This document shows positions 45,510 through 56,506 of a DNA stretch of 64,000 nt, one piece after another. Numbering within the stretch: the first letter of the stretch is position 1; each line of letters begins with the position of its first letter. The notes beneath the pieces were generated by a model. The model was not told where the DNA came from, did no database searches, and was given only the letters and a program-made list of their open reading frames with translations. Where the stretch lies: contig SRSI01000014.1 of assembly GCA_005656395.1 (NCBI GenBank), positions 434,001-498,000 of the forward strand, in the 5' to 3' direction. The position numbers were made by a program, and so were the translations under genes. This DNA is from Strongyloides papillosus. Taxonomy: Eukaryota > Nematoda > Chromadorea > Rhabditida > Strongyloididae.

Positions 45510-46943
45510 CAGGGTGTTTCCAAAGTAGCTCCTCACTTGCGAACGCTTATAACTTTTTTTCTACTTGAGATAAAAGCGTCAAACTTTGTGATTTAGTGAA
45601 TAAGCGAAGTAATAATTTTTTATTTTTTTTTATTAAAAAATAATGGTTCCATCAGGACTTATGGCTTCTTAAAAAAATTTTTTTTGTTGCCTTTCTATGC
45701 ACATAACTTCTTTTGACGAAGAGGTATCGAGATGATTTTTTTACAGATCGAAAGTTCAACTTCTTTTGTAATAAAATTAAAATAGCATAAATGTTAAACT
45801 TCATTAACATTATTTTATTTCTAATTTAAACAAAAAACCACGGTTTTCGGCAAAATATCGTGGTTTTTTCAAAATTAAAGCTCATTGGGAAAATTCTCAT
45901 AAATGTGTTATTATTATTTTGATAGAGTTAACGAAGCTCTATCGAATAGGTATAGTGGCATTAAAATTAGATAAAATTGACGAAAGTTATGATCTAGCAA
46001 AGACTCCTAATTTCGTACTTTTGTTAAAAAATTAAGTTACAAACATTATTTTTTTCAACATATTTGATACCTAATAGCATTATTATCATAAATAAAGTTT
46101 GCTATTTTACAGTATATTGCTTATTTGTTTATATATGGTCAAAAAATTTCATTAATTTTTACCACTTAAATTTTTAAAAAAATCATTTTTCTTAACATTT
46201 ATTACAATTTATCTACATTTTGTACTATTTTACATAATAATTACCCTATAGGAGCATTTTTATGCATCTTTCAAAATATTGTATTTTCGATCTTTTTTTC
46301 ACTGGATTTATGTTTGAAATATGAACTGTTAGCAATAGAAAATAAAATAATATTTCAACTACTTTCAATAAAAAATCATTATCGACGTTGAAAAATTTAA
46401 AACAATCGTACTTTTTTTCAAATACTAAATAAAATGAAAAATTAGACTATTTTTGAAGTGTCATAACTTTCTTGAATCTTAACCTAAACAAATATAGTTA
46501 TATTCATTCGATAGAACTTCGTTAACTCTTTCAAAATAATGATAAAGCTTTTGTGAGATTCTTCTTTATGAGTTTTAATTTTGAAAAAACCACAATATTT
46601 TGCCGAAAACCATGGTTTTTTGTTCAAATTAAAAATAAAATAATGTTAATGAAGTTTAACATTTATGCTATTGTCAATTTTATTACAAAAGAGGTTGAAC
46701 TTTCGACCTGTAAAAAAATCATCTTAATATCTCTTCATATAAAAAAGTTACGAGCTCAGAAAGGCGAAAAAAACACATTTTTTTTAAAAATAGCCATAAG
46801 TCTTATCAGGACCATAATTTTTTAAAAATAAAAAAAAATATTGTCTCTTAGTTCTATTAGTCTGCAAAATTTTACGTTTTTATCTCCTCATAGAAAAAAG
46901 TTATTAACTTTCGCAGGTGAGGAGTTAATTATGAGACATCCTG
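45510..46943. mobile_element. foldback element, copy in cassette A
   Basis: A 1,434-bp TA-flanked element that is almost a full-length palindrome: CAGGGTGTTTCCAAAGTAGC at one end against the inverse CAGGATGTCTCATAATTAAC, with inner pairs such as ACGAAGCTCTATCGAATAG and ATTCGATAGAACTTCGT. ACCACGGTTTTCGGC and its inverse flank the centre. The 90-codon ORF at 46553 is a by-product. It lies exactly between the two gene arms of the cassette. Confidence 0.8.
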
Positions 46944-46945
46944 TA

Positions 46946-48281
46946 CATATTATAATGATGATGAAATCTCATAATTTATGCTAGTAAGTTAAAACTTCTA
47001 ATATAACGCATAAAAATTCAATTTTATAAGTAAATAAATAATAGTTAAAGATAATTGTAAAATTGTACGATAACATATATGAATCTTTGGGAGTAATGCC
47101 TAAATTTATTAAAATTTAAATCGTCGTAAGCCACATTATGTAAGAGAGACATAACGGAAAAGTACAAAATTTAGTTTATAAACAGAAAAGTTTAAAAAAT
47201 AATTTGTCATGCAAAAGCTTTTAATAGTTATAACAGAATAACAATTAATATCTTTCTAAATATGTTCTAAAGTTTACTAAAAGAAACTGAATATTTGAGT
47301 AAAAAACATTTATAATTCAAAATCATTTTTTGTTTAATATATTTAGTGTAATTATTAAAAAAAATGGTTTTTTAACTATGTCAACAATATGACTGTACTG
47401 ATTTTTTATTACATTATTTTTTCTCAATATTGGCATGTAAAACAAATAATCGATCACTGACCAAAACAATGAAATGCAATATCTGTAAGTATTTTTTTCA
47501 TTGTAAATTTATTGAAATTGACCATTAATAAAATTTGATAAGATATTACTGAACTAAAAAATATGCTTCTCTTTAAATGCCTATATTTAGTTATAATGAA
47601 AAAAAATCAAATTATTATTACTACCTTATAATAATACTTTAAAAATAATTACAATTTTGTTTATTGTTTATGAACAAGAGGCTTTTTTAAAACATTTAAT
47701 GCCAAATAAAATGGACATTTTAATTTTAAAAGAAATAAATAGTTTGTTTTTAAAATTTGATAGGATTTATGATAAACTTTAAAAATTTTTAACTAATTTT
47801 AAATTATATATAAACGATCTTAAAGCCGAACTATGATTGGTTTAAAAATCAATCATCTATATTAATAAGAAAGAATGGTATAAAGATTACATATGAACAA
47901 TTTGGAACAAAACTAAGTCTCACTAATTAGATCTCATTTATGTTTTATTTCATTATTTAAATCACTTTCTCATACCGAGTATTATATTTATCATACATAT
48001 TAAATTAATACTTAGATGTTTATATTTTATCGTTTTTTTTAAATGTTGTTATTCTACTAGTGAACACAAGTATTATTTTAATACACATTTGTTTTATATA
48101 TCGTACTTGATTATTTGCCTTTTTTTAATGTACGTTGACATCAGACAAAATTTTATAAATTTACTCATCTACTTCAAATCTGATTTTATGGTGTTAAAAT
48201 CTTTGTAATCTGCAGTAAAAAAAATATTATTATATGATCGTAATTGTATTTATTACTCTTTGATTCTGAAAAATATAGGAT
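46946..48281 (+). other. conserved 5' flank of TTL-like gene 48369
   Basis: No gene. Nearly identical to 54705-55940 (from 47035 on) and the inverse of 60940-62275, and still alignable with 38148-39147. The part from 47690 is also alignable with the inverse of 43060-43650. Confidence 0.7.
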
Positions 48282-48330
48282 TAAATATTTATTTTTCAGT
48301 ATTTTTGCATGGCAATTTTCAGTATTTAAG
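48282..48330 (+). promoter_or_regulatory. conserved core promoter of TTL-like gene
   Basis: TAAATATTTATTTTTCAG, then TTGCATGGCAATTTTCAG, then TATTTAAG at 48323-48330, ending 39 nt before the ATG. Confidence 0.55.
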
Positions 48331-48368
48331 AGAATTTTATTTTTATTAAATCAAAATATTTCATAGTA

Positions 48369-48846
48369 ATGTTTTTAAAGATATTCACGACATTTGTTAT
48401 CATTTTAATATATAAAATTCCAATATCTTATACTTATCGGACTATTATTATTCCACAAGGTTGGTATATTAGTGTTTTTGGAAATGTTACGTGGAATGAT
48501 GAAGATATAAATTCTGTCAAAGCAGCATTAAATAATACAAAGCATCCAGAAAAAAGTGATGTTAAAGATGTAACTAAAAATAAAGAATTCTTTCTTTATT
48601 TATATGCAGGAGGTAGTGATTATAATATAGGTAAATAAATATATAGGAAAATAATATGTTTGTTTAGGTGATTTTTTTGTTAACATCACTTATAATAATA
48701 AAAGTGAACCAAAATCTTTGGTAAAAAAAATTCCAGATAATTGTACGAATAAAGACAGTTTTAATTACGAACAACTAAAGCTCCAAGATATAAAGGAATA
48801 TGCGTGTAATCTAGGAAATATTACTCTAGATGAAATTAAAAATTGA
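48369..48846 (+). CDS. TTL-like small secreted protein (two exons)
   Basis: Predicted 146-residue secreted protein. Exon 1 is 48369-48630 and exon 2 is 48668-48846, with a 37-nt phase-1 intron (GTAAATAAAT ... GTTTGTTTAG). Signal peptide MFLKIFTTFVIILIYKIPIS; mature part starts YTYRTIIIPQGW; a GNVTWNDED block corresponds to the first strands of a TTL domain. Exon 2 carries FFVNITYNNKSEP, KKIPDNC and CNLGNITLDEIKN. It differs from the copies at 56029 and 60851 at a few residues (KIPIS, NDEDI, SDYNIG, LDEIKN). An AATAAAAAAATAA stretch soon after the stop could serve polyadenylation. Confidence 0.72.
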
Positions 48847-49493
48847 AAATTATCATAATAAAAAAATAATTACAAAAAATTGCAATTTCTTTATTTCTTA
48901 TGGGTTTTAAGGTTTTTATTTTTTACAAAGTGGACCGAAATATAAATTGCAGTTGCATAAAATGTTTAATAACTTTTCTATCTATAATCTATTTTTATGG
49001 TATCATGTGCATTTTGTAGTTTCTCTTTTCTACTAAAACATTTTTCAAGTTCGTTCTTAAATCTTAAGTACAAAAAAAATTTGTAGAGATTTTTTGCTAA
49101 CGCCATTTTTCCCTATTTTTTTTAAATAAACATTTATTTATACAAAACTATCTTTATTTTTTAATTTTATAATAAAATAATCATGGTAGTAATCACATAG
49201 ATTTTTTGAGTGTTATTTCGACACCGCTTGCTGGGCCCGATTCTCTAGAAGTAAATTAAAAATTAAAATACTTCATTAATATGAGATAAAAAGTTAGGTC
49301 ATGCACTCTTTTCAACAAATTTTTTTTGAAAAAAGTATATCAAAAGTATCTATATAAAATCAAGAATTTTTTATTATTAAACTTAAAAAAAAATTGAAAA
49401 AACAATAATAATTTGCTGTTTTAATAATTCATATTTTAAGTTTCAATATTTTTCAGACCAAACGTTCTTAGATAATATTTTTGGTATTAAAAC

Positions 49494-49679
49494 TGTCAGC
49501 CATCAGCTCCATCAGCTTCTGGCTCGTGGTCATATTGAAAATAAATTTATATTTTATTAAATATTAATAAGACAATTATTTTACAATTTTAACGATATAT
49601 ATATTAATTGTTTATATTAAAATTTATATGTTATGTAAATTTTTTATAGGTAGTTGATATAATGCGTCAACTGCCGACA
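49494..49679 (-). repeat. 3' LTR
   Basis: 186 bp, nearly identical to 53573-53757. It contains the last codons and the stop of the polyprotein (49644-49646). Confidence 0.9.
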
Positions 49680-52600
49680 ACTCCCCTCCAGAAAAAGAAG
49701 TTTTACATTTTTCTTTGTTCGTCTAGTTATATTGCCATTTGTTTCTTCTATCTCTATGATACTATTACCAATTTGTCTAATTGCTTTTCCTTCTGACCAT
49801 TCATTATTGAGATCTGGTCTTTGGCGATAGAAACAGAAGCGATCTAATTTTATAACTTTATCCTCTTTGATATTATCCACTTTACTCTCTAAACGGTATT
49901 CTAACATACGATCATAATCCCCTAGGAGTAATTGAAGCGGAGTCCATTTTTTATTTTCAATAGTTTTGTATGGTGTCATTCTAGTTTTAGACAAGGCCAT
50001 CTGTAGAGCTGTCGTTTTGGGTACTTGTAAATGTTGGAGACGAGCGAGATTTGTTTTCAGTGTCTGTACTGCTCGTTCTGCGGGTCCATTTGTTGCATGT
50101 TCGAATGGGACTGAAAAAAATATTCGAGACCCATGATTATCAGCGAAGTTTTGTAATTCTTGTGATTTAAATGATAGTTGGTTGTCAAAAACCATCTCTT
50201 TCCATGGACCAAACATCTGTGCAAGGTGAGTGAACATTGCTAAAACTGGTTTGACGCTCATATTAGGTACCCATTTTGCGAACAGGTAGTTTGAGTATGA
50301 ATCTTTGACAACTAAAAACCATTCACTATAATCATCACTAAAACCATAATCGACATGACATCTTTGAAAAGGTTTATCACAAGTAGGCCAGGATGTTCTT
50401 TCAGGTGTCTTTTTCGTCTTATATTTTTTACAGGCGATACAAGAATCTAAACATTTTTGTATGATTGGCGTAATGTGTGGAGTGAAGAAACGTCTTTGTA
50501 ACCTATCAATGATTGCTTTTTCTCCAATATGATTGGTATGAAGTAGTTCTATTAATTTTGTATAGAATGAAGGAGGAATAGCAATCTTTCCACATTTAGT
50601 CATCAATAAACCTGTTTCCTTACATGTTTTTAGTCTGTAGAAGTTTTTAAAATATGGTGATAATTCAGGGCTAGGAGATTTTTTGGGTATGCCATCTTCC
50701 AACCAAGTAAATACTGTTTTTAAAATTTTATCATTTATTTGTAGTTGTAGCCATTCGTTTTTTGATGGAAAACGATTTAACATTGTCGATTCTAGATTGC
50801 ATATTATTGGACTATCAAATTCTTCTTGCAATTGTTCAGGTATTGGTCTAACACATCTTGATAACGCGTCTGCTAAGATGTTTTCTCTACCTCTCACGTA
50901 TTTGAACGAAATATCATACGTCTGAATGAGAAGTGACCATTTCAGAAGTCTTAGGCTTAGATCGGACTTTTGAAACAGAACACTAAGCGCCGAATGATCT
51001 GAATATACTATTATTGGGGCTCCGAATAATATTATTTTCAGATTTTCTAGTGCCGAAACAACTGCAAGTGATTCTAAATCAGTGGGAGGATAGTTTTTCT
51101 CACTTCCTCGAAGACCACGGTTATAAAATGTTATTATTTTTTTATTTTGCATTAATACTGCTCCAATACCTGTTAAACTGGCATCTGTATATAATTCGAA
51201 AGGTGCCTCTCCAGATAGTGCTTTTTTTATGTCTGGAGCAGAGAGAATGGGAGCATTTAGTAATTCATTTTTTATTGTGACAAAATCATTTTCTAACTGT
51301 GGTGTCCAATTAAATTTCTCGTTTGATAGACTGTCGTATAGTAACTTTGATAATGACGAAAATCTATAAATAAACCGTCTAAAATAGTTTGCCAGACCTA
51401 AGAACGATTGTAATTGTTTCTTCGACCTAGGAGTAGGAAAATCCAAAGTCTTTTTGATCTTTATCGGATCTGCTGACAATCCTTTTTCTGAAATTATGAA
51501 ACCAAGGTATGGTGTCTCTAATTGGCATATTTTACATTTATTTTTGTTTATTTTCAGATTTGCTTTCTGTAGTCTGATAAAAACTTCATTTAAGAGAACC
51601 CAATGTTCCTCCTCAGTTTCTGTAGCAATGAGTAAATCGTCCAAATAAATGAAAATTTTATCTGGATCTAAATCTTCTAAAATGTCATTCATTATGGTCT
51701 GAAAGATGCTTGGACTTATAGACAGGCCAAAGGGAAGCACCGTGAACTGATAGTGTTTGTTGTCGAATGAAAACGCTGTCAGTTCTTGTGCTGAAGCATG
51801 TAACGGTAACTGCCAATAGCCTTTATGAAGATCAATAGTTGTGAATCTTTTTTTTCCAGCCAATTTATATAATATGTTATCAATGTGAGGAAGAGGTCTA
51901 GCGTCTTGTTTGATATTTTGATTTACAAGACGATAATCAATGCAGATTCTTAGGGATCCATCGGGTTTTACAATGGGTACTATTCTAGAGTTGTATGGAC
52001 TTTTACTTTTAGTTATAATACCTTTAACATACATGTCTTTAATGACATCTCTTAATATTTCTAATTTTGGTAGAGGTATTTGTCTTATTTTTGATTTAAC
52101 CGGTGTGTTTGTCAGTAATTCAATTTTTATAGGTGTAATATTTTTTGAAGGAGTCAGATCTAAATCATTACCAATTATTTCTGTAAATTTTTTTAATAAA
52201 TGTTCAGCTTTATCATGACTGTTCAAATTATTAATTTGAAATTTCTTTTGTAATTCTTTAAGTATAAAATCATGTGAAGTGAATAAATTTGTACCTAATA
52301 TGACTCCTGTATTTGTATTTATATCAGCTATTATGAACGTTGTAGGAATTGTTGTATCTTTAAACATGAGACTTAATTTGCATATACCTCGTACTGGTAA
52401 TAAATTTCCTTGAGCATCTTTAATTTTAATAAAATTTTTTTCTGATAAAAATTCTATGTGTTGAGATTGTTTTGCTATCTTTTTTAACGTATCTGTTGCA
52501 ATTATTGAAATATTTGCTCCAGAATCAATTAATGCTTCAACTAAAAAATTATTTAAAGAAATATTGATAGAAGCTACAGGGCCTTTAAGAGAGACAGGTG

Positions 52601-53612
52601 AACAATCTTTAATTTCATTTATTTCACTATTTAACTCATTTATCAAAATTGAATTTTTATTATTAAATTTATCATTACTTTTGAATTTTTCTCTTTGTTG
52701 TTTTGGAACGTCTGTTTTGGTTTTTGTAGGTAATTGTGATTCCATTTCTTTAGTTAATGCAGATAGTACGGTCTTTTGAAATTTTAGATATGCTTCGTGC
52801 GTATCTTCAGATTCCAAGTACTTTTCTGTTAACTCTGGGTGACGTTTGAGATGGCGTACAGCTGACAAAACATATTTCATTTTCGATCTATAAGATAGTG
52901 TTTCTTTTAATTTTTCAAGTTCACGGATCCAAGCAGTAATTTTATTCATGTAAATATTTGGAGTATCTTTAGTAAACGGGGCTGCCGTTGCAAGTATCTG
53001 CTCCAGTTTAATTACACGTCTTTGAGGGGTCATATTTGGATCATAACGGGAAATCCACTCTTTAAGTACAGCATCTAAAGTTACCATCTTTTCCGTTTCA
53101 ATGGCTTTATAAGCTATCAATGCAGGTCCTTCTAAGAACTCAGGAAACAATGCAATACCTTCTTGTTCTGTAAGTCCTGCAAACCTATTTTTAAACTTTT
53201 CTATAAAGGTAATAGGGTTTTCTTTTTGTTGTAATATTGGTAAAGGTGGTAATTTTGGTTTGGTAAAATTTAAATTTCCCATTGATGACGTTGTGTGAAG
53301 TGAATTTTCAGATACTGTTCTTATAGTTTCTATAAGCAATTGAGAAAACTTTTGTGGGGTGAACATATTTTCATTTTCCTCCTTTATTGTTATAACTGAG
53401 CTCATAGATGTTTTAAGATCAGCATATTCTTTTGCTAACATCATAGTCATTGTTTTGAATATAGTGACATTATCGTCAGGTAATATTGTTTTGATAGTTG
53501 ATAGGAGACTGTTAAGATCTAAGTGTCCTTTTGTATCTCTTTTTAGAGAATTTAGAGTCGGTGGAACCTCCATGTCAGCCATCAGCTCCATCAGCTTCTG
53601 GCTCGTGGTCAT
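49644..53612 (-). CDS. Gag-Pol polyprotein (Ty3/Gypsy)
   Basis: A single 1,322-residue polyprotein. Gag-like region about 1-340, without a visible CCHC zinc knuckle. Retropepsin near 360 (ALIDSGANISII). Reverse transcriptase about 470-690, with RICIDYRLVN, FTTIDLHKGYWQ and the active site IYLDDLL near 657. RNase H from about 800 (ELYTDASLTGIG, YSDHSALSVL, ILADALSR). Integrase zinc domain about 1024-1060 (HTNHIGE, CIACKKYK) and core with D, D, E in CHVDYGF, MVFDNQLSF and GPAERAVQ (about 1086, 1141, 1176). All catalytic residues are present. The ATG lies inside the 5' LTR, the frame runs through the LTR end and PBS, and the stop lies inside the 3' LTR. No envelope gene. Confidence 0.9.
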   Translation of the reverse strand: MTTSQKLMELMADMEVPPTLNSLKRDTKGHLDLNSLLSTIKTILPDDNVTIFKTMTMMLAKEYADLKTSMSSVITIKEENENMFTPQKFSQLLIETIRTVSENSLHTTSSMGNLNFTKPKLPPLPILQQKENPITFIEKFKNRFAGLTEQEGIALFPEFLEGPALIAYKAIETEKMVTLDAVLKEWISRYDPNMTPQRRVIKLEQILATAAPFTKDTPNIYMNKITAWIRELEKLKETLSYRSKMKYVLSAVRHLKRHPELTEKYLESEDTHEAYLKFQKTVLSALTKEMESQLPTKTKTDVPKQQREKFKSNDKFNNKNSILINELNSEINEIKDCSPVSLKGPVASINISLNNFLVEALIDSGANISIIATDTLKKIAKQSQHIEFLSEKNFIKIKDAQGNLLPVRGICKLSLMFKDTTIPTTFIIADINTNTGVILGTNLFTSHDFILKELQKKFQINNLNSHDKAEHLLKKFTEIIGNDLDLTPSKNITPIKIELLTNTPVKSKIRQIPLPKLEILRDVIKDMYVKGIITKSKSPYNSRIVPIVKPDGSLRICIDYRLVNQNIKQDARPLPHIDNILYKLAGKKRFTTIDLHKGYWQLPLHASAQELTAFSFDNKHYQFTVLPFGLSISPSIFQTIMNDILEDLDPDKIFIYLDDLLIATETEEEHWVLLNEVFIRLQKANLKINKNKCKICQLETPYLGFIISEKGLSADPIKIKKTLDFPTPRSKKQLQSFLGLANYFRRFIYRFSSLSKLLYDSLSNEKFNWTPQLENDFVTIKNELLNAPILSAPDIKKALSGEAPFELYTDASLTGIGAVLMQNKKIITFYNRGLRGSEKNYPPTDLESLAVVSALENLKIILFGAPIIVYSDHSALSVLFQKSDLSLRLLKWSLLIQTYDISFKYVRGRENILADALSRCVRPIPEQLQEEFDSPIICNLESTMLNRFPSKNEWLQLQINDKILKTVFTWLEDGIPKKSPSPELSPYFKNFYRLKTCKETGLLMTKCGKIAIPPSFYTKLIELLHTNHIGEKAIIDRLQRRFFTPHITPIIQKCLDSCIACKKYKTKKTPERTSWPTCDKPFQRCHVDYGFSDDYSEWFLVVKDSYSNYLFAKWVPNMSVKPVLAMFTHLAQMFGPWKEMVFDNQLSFKSQELQNFADNHGSRIFFSVPFEHATNGPAERAVQTLKTNLARLQHLQVPKTTALQMALSKTRMTPYKTIENKKWTPLQLLLGDYDRMLEYRLESKVDNIKEDKVIKLDRFCFYRQRPDLNNEWSEGKAIRQIGNSIIEIEETNGNITRRTKKNVKLLFLEGSCRQLTHYINYL
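53555..53572 (-). other. tRNA primer-binding site
   Basis: TGGAGGTTCCACCGACTC on the minus strand follows the LTR terminus with no gap and would pair with the CCA end of a host tRNA. It also encodes residues 14-19 of the polyprotein, so it is under two constraints. Which tRNA is not determined. Confidence 0.65.
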
Positions 53613-53757
53613 ATTGAAAATAAATTTATACTTTATTAAATATTAATAAGACAATTATTTTACAATTTTAACGATATATATATTAATTGTTTATATTAAA
53701 ATTTATATGTTATGTAAATTTTTATAGGTAGTTGATATAATGCGTCAACTGCCGACA
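53573..53757 (-). repeat. 5' LTR
   Basis: 185 bp. It includes the polyprotein start codon (53612-53610) and the first 13 codons. Confidence 0.9.
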
Positions 53758-54552
53758 TAATTAATTAGTTTAGTTCTAGGAACACATATAAGATTCTAGT
53801 AACGACTATAAGGAGTTAGTAAAAATAATAATTTTTATATAATAGTAAGTAAACAGTGTAATCCTGGTGGATTCTTCGGGAGCCGTAGAGGCTCCCGGGC
53901 TTTTACAATATAACACGAGACTTTGTTTAAGAGTTTATTTAAGCAAAGGGGAATTAGAATATAACAATAAAGTGAATATATATATATATTATGAAAAAGG
54001 TATTATTTAACTATGATGTAAAATAGTCTTCATCCGTTCCTTATATAGTCCTTGAGAGAATGGGCGTGTTCTTATTGATATGAACGTACATACATTTCAT
54101 CCGACACAGCTTCCCATGTTCACAACGGCAATGCGATTTTAAATAAATAAAATTTAGGTGGCCACTATTGTTTGTGTAATTTTATTTTTATAATAAAGGC
54201 TTCTACTAATTGTGTTTATCGCACCACTAAAACTTCTTAAAATTTTTACTTACGTAATTTAATGAAACAATTTTTTATACACATACTTTGATTAATAATT
54301 TAGTATAAAAATGCTTTTATAAATAATATGCTCTGCGGACTAGCTCTGACATGCAGAACGCGGGTCTAAGGCTGGTTATTATAAAATTAAAAACATTATA
54401 AAACAACAGTGGTTACTTAAATTTTATTTATTTAAAATCTTATTGCCGTTTACTTACTATTATACAATTATTAATATTTTTACTAACTCCTTACACACGT
54501 TACTAGAAATTCCTATACACGTTTCTAGAACTAAAATAAGATTAATTAAGAA
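53758..54552. mobile_element. foldback element carrying an inserted segment
   Basis: Left arm (AGTTCTAGGAACACATATAA, GGAGTTAGTAAAAATA, ATAGTAAGTAAAC) and right arm (the inverse of TAGTTCTAGAAACGTGTATA and so on) match as long inverted repeats. The left arm is interrupted at about 53857-54125 by a segment starting TGTAATCCTGGTGG and ending CCCATGTTCA, with a CGGGAGCCGTAGAGGCTCCCG hairpin-like core and TATATAG, which may be a solo LTR. After it the arm resumes with GGCAATGCGATTTTAAATAA, matching the other side. No gene. Confidence 0.55.
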
Positions 54553-55941
54553 TAGAATACAGCATGTAATAAGTAACTCTAAACTAAATAAAATAAAATT
54601 TAGATAACACGTAACGGTTATATATTAGTTTTTTCAATGACATTTAAAATTGCATGGCAAAAACACTTTTATTTTTTAATCATTACTATTTTACTTAATA
54701 ATATAAAATAATCGTAAAATTGTAAGATATATTTTATGAATCTTTGTGAGGAAACGCCTAAATTTAATAAAATTTAAACTGTCGCATGCCACATTATGTG
54801 GAAGAGACATAACAGAAAAGTAAAAAATTTAATTTATAAACAAAAAATTTTATAAAATAATTTGTCATATAAAAGTTTTTTAGTGGTTAAAACAGAATAA
54901 CAATTAAAATTTTTTTAAAGATGTTCTAAAGTTTATAAAAGAAACTAAAGATTTGAGTAAAAAACATCCATAATTCAAAAATCATTTTTTGTTTAATATA
55001 TTTAGTGTAATTATTAAAAAAAATGGTTTTTTAACTATGTCAACAATATGACTGTACTGATTTTTTATTACATTATTTTTTCTCAATATTGGCATGTAAA
55101 ACAAATAATCGATCACTGACCAAAACAATGAAATACAATATCTGTAAGTATTTTTTTCATTGTAAATTTATTGAAATTGACCATTAATAAAATTTGATAA
55201 GATATTACTGAACTAAAAAGTATGCTTCTCTTTAAATGCCTATATTTAGTTATAATGAAAAAAAATCAAATTATTATTACTACCTTATAATAATACTTTA
55301 AAAATAATTACAATTTTGTTTATTGTTTATGAACAAGAGGCTTTTTTAAAACATTTAATGCCAAATAAAATGGACATTTTAATTTTAAAAGAAATAAATA
55401 GTTTGTTTTTAAAATTTGATAGGATTTATGATAAACTTTAAAAATTTTTAACTAATTTTAAATTATATATAAACGATCTTAAAGCCGAACTATGATTGGT
55501 TTAAAAATCAATCATCTATATTAATAAGAAAGAATGGTATAAAGATTACATATGAACAATTTGGAACAAAACTAAGTCTCACTAATTAGATTTCATTTAT
55601 GTTTTATTTCATTATTTAAATCACTTTCTCATACCGAGTATTATATTTATCATACATTTTAAATTAATACTTAGATGTTTATATCTTATTGTTCTTTTTT
55701 AAATGTTGTTATTCTACTAGTGAACACAAGTATTATTTTAGTACACACTTGTTTTATATATCGTACTTGATTATTTGCTTTTTTTTAATGTACGTTGACA
55801 TCAGACAAAATTTTATAAATTTACTCATCTACTTCAAATCTGATTTTATGGTGTTAAAATCTTTGTAATCTGCAGTAAAAATAATATTATTATATGATCG
55901 TAATTGTATTTATTACTCTTTGATTCTGAAAAATATAGGAT

Positions 55942-55990
55942 TAAATATTTATTTTTCAGTATTTTTGCATGGCAATTTTCAGTATTTAAG
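55942..55990 (+). promoter_or_regulatory. conserved core promoter of TTL-like gene
   Basis: Same as 48282-48330, with TATTTAAG at 55983-55990, 39 nt before the ATG. Confidence 0.55.
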
Positions 55991-56028
55991 AGAATTTTAT
56001 TTTTATCAAATCAAAATATTTCATAGTA

Positions 56029-56506
56029 ATGTTTTTAAAGATATTCACGACATTTGTTATCATTTTAATATATAAAATTTCAATATCTTATACTTATCGG
56101 ACTATTATTATTCCACAAGGTTGGTATATTAGTGTTTTTGGAAATGTTACGTGGAATGATGAAAATATAAATTCTGTCAAAGCAGCATTAAATAATACAA
56201 AGCATCCAGAAAAAAGTGATGTTAAAGATGTAACTAAAAATAAAGAATTCTTTCTTTATTTATATGCAGGAGGTAGTGATTATGATATAGGTAAATAAAT
56301 ATATAGGAAAATAATATGTTTGTTTAGGTGATTTTTTTGTTAACATCACTTATAATAATAAAAGTGAACCAAAATCTTTGGTAAAAAAAATTCCAGATAA
56401 TTGTACGAATAAAGACAGTTTTAATTATGAACAACTAAAGCTCCAAGATATAAAGGAATATGCGTGTAATCTAGGAAATATTACTCTAGATAAAATTAAA
56501 AATTGA
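56029..56506 (+). CDS. TTL-like small secreted protein (two exons)
   Basis: Predicted 146-residue secreted protein. Exon 1 is 56029-56290 and exon 2 is 56328-56506, with a 37-nt phase-1 intron identical to that of 48369. Signal peptide MFLKIFTTFVIILIYKISIS, then YTYRTIIIPQGW, GNVTWNDEN; exon 2 has FFVNITYNNKSEP, KKIPDNC, CNLGNITLDKIKN. The predicted protein is identical to that of the inverted copy at 60851 and differs at a few positions from 48369. The identical pair implies very recent duplication or gene conversion. Confidence 0.72.

Larger units (their letters stand above)
42180..49493. repeat. segmental duplication cassette A
   Basis: Contains two head-to-head TTL-like genes (42973 minus, 48369 plus) around a central foldback element. 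It corresponds in inverted order to 59740-64000 (cassette C), minus the insertion 43656-45470. Its right part, 47035-49493, also corresponds in direct order to 54705-57157 (cassette B). The right end stops exactly at the LTR retrotransposon. Confidence 0.8.
49494..53757 (-). mobile_element. Ty3/Gypsy LTR retrotransposon, apparently intact
   Basis: A 4,264-bp element on the minus strand with LTRs of 186 and 185 bp that differ by only one substitution and one indel. LTR ends are TGTCGGCAG ... GGCTGACA. The PBS TGGAGGTTCCACC starts directly after the 5' LTR, and a purine tract GGAGGGGAG directly precedes the 3' LTR. One uninterrupted ORF of 1,322 codons carries Gag and Pol. Everything needed for retrotransposition appears present. 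No target-site duplication is visible (AAAAC on the left, TAATT on the right). Confidence 0.9.

Noticed and set aside
46553..46825. 90-codon ORF repeated at 62396-62668
   Set aside because: It lies within one arm of the foldback element; it is conserved only because the DNA is duplicated, and has no known domain.
50683..53646. Plus-strand ORFs of 64-95 codons
   Set aside because: They are antisense shadows of the Gag-Pol ORF.
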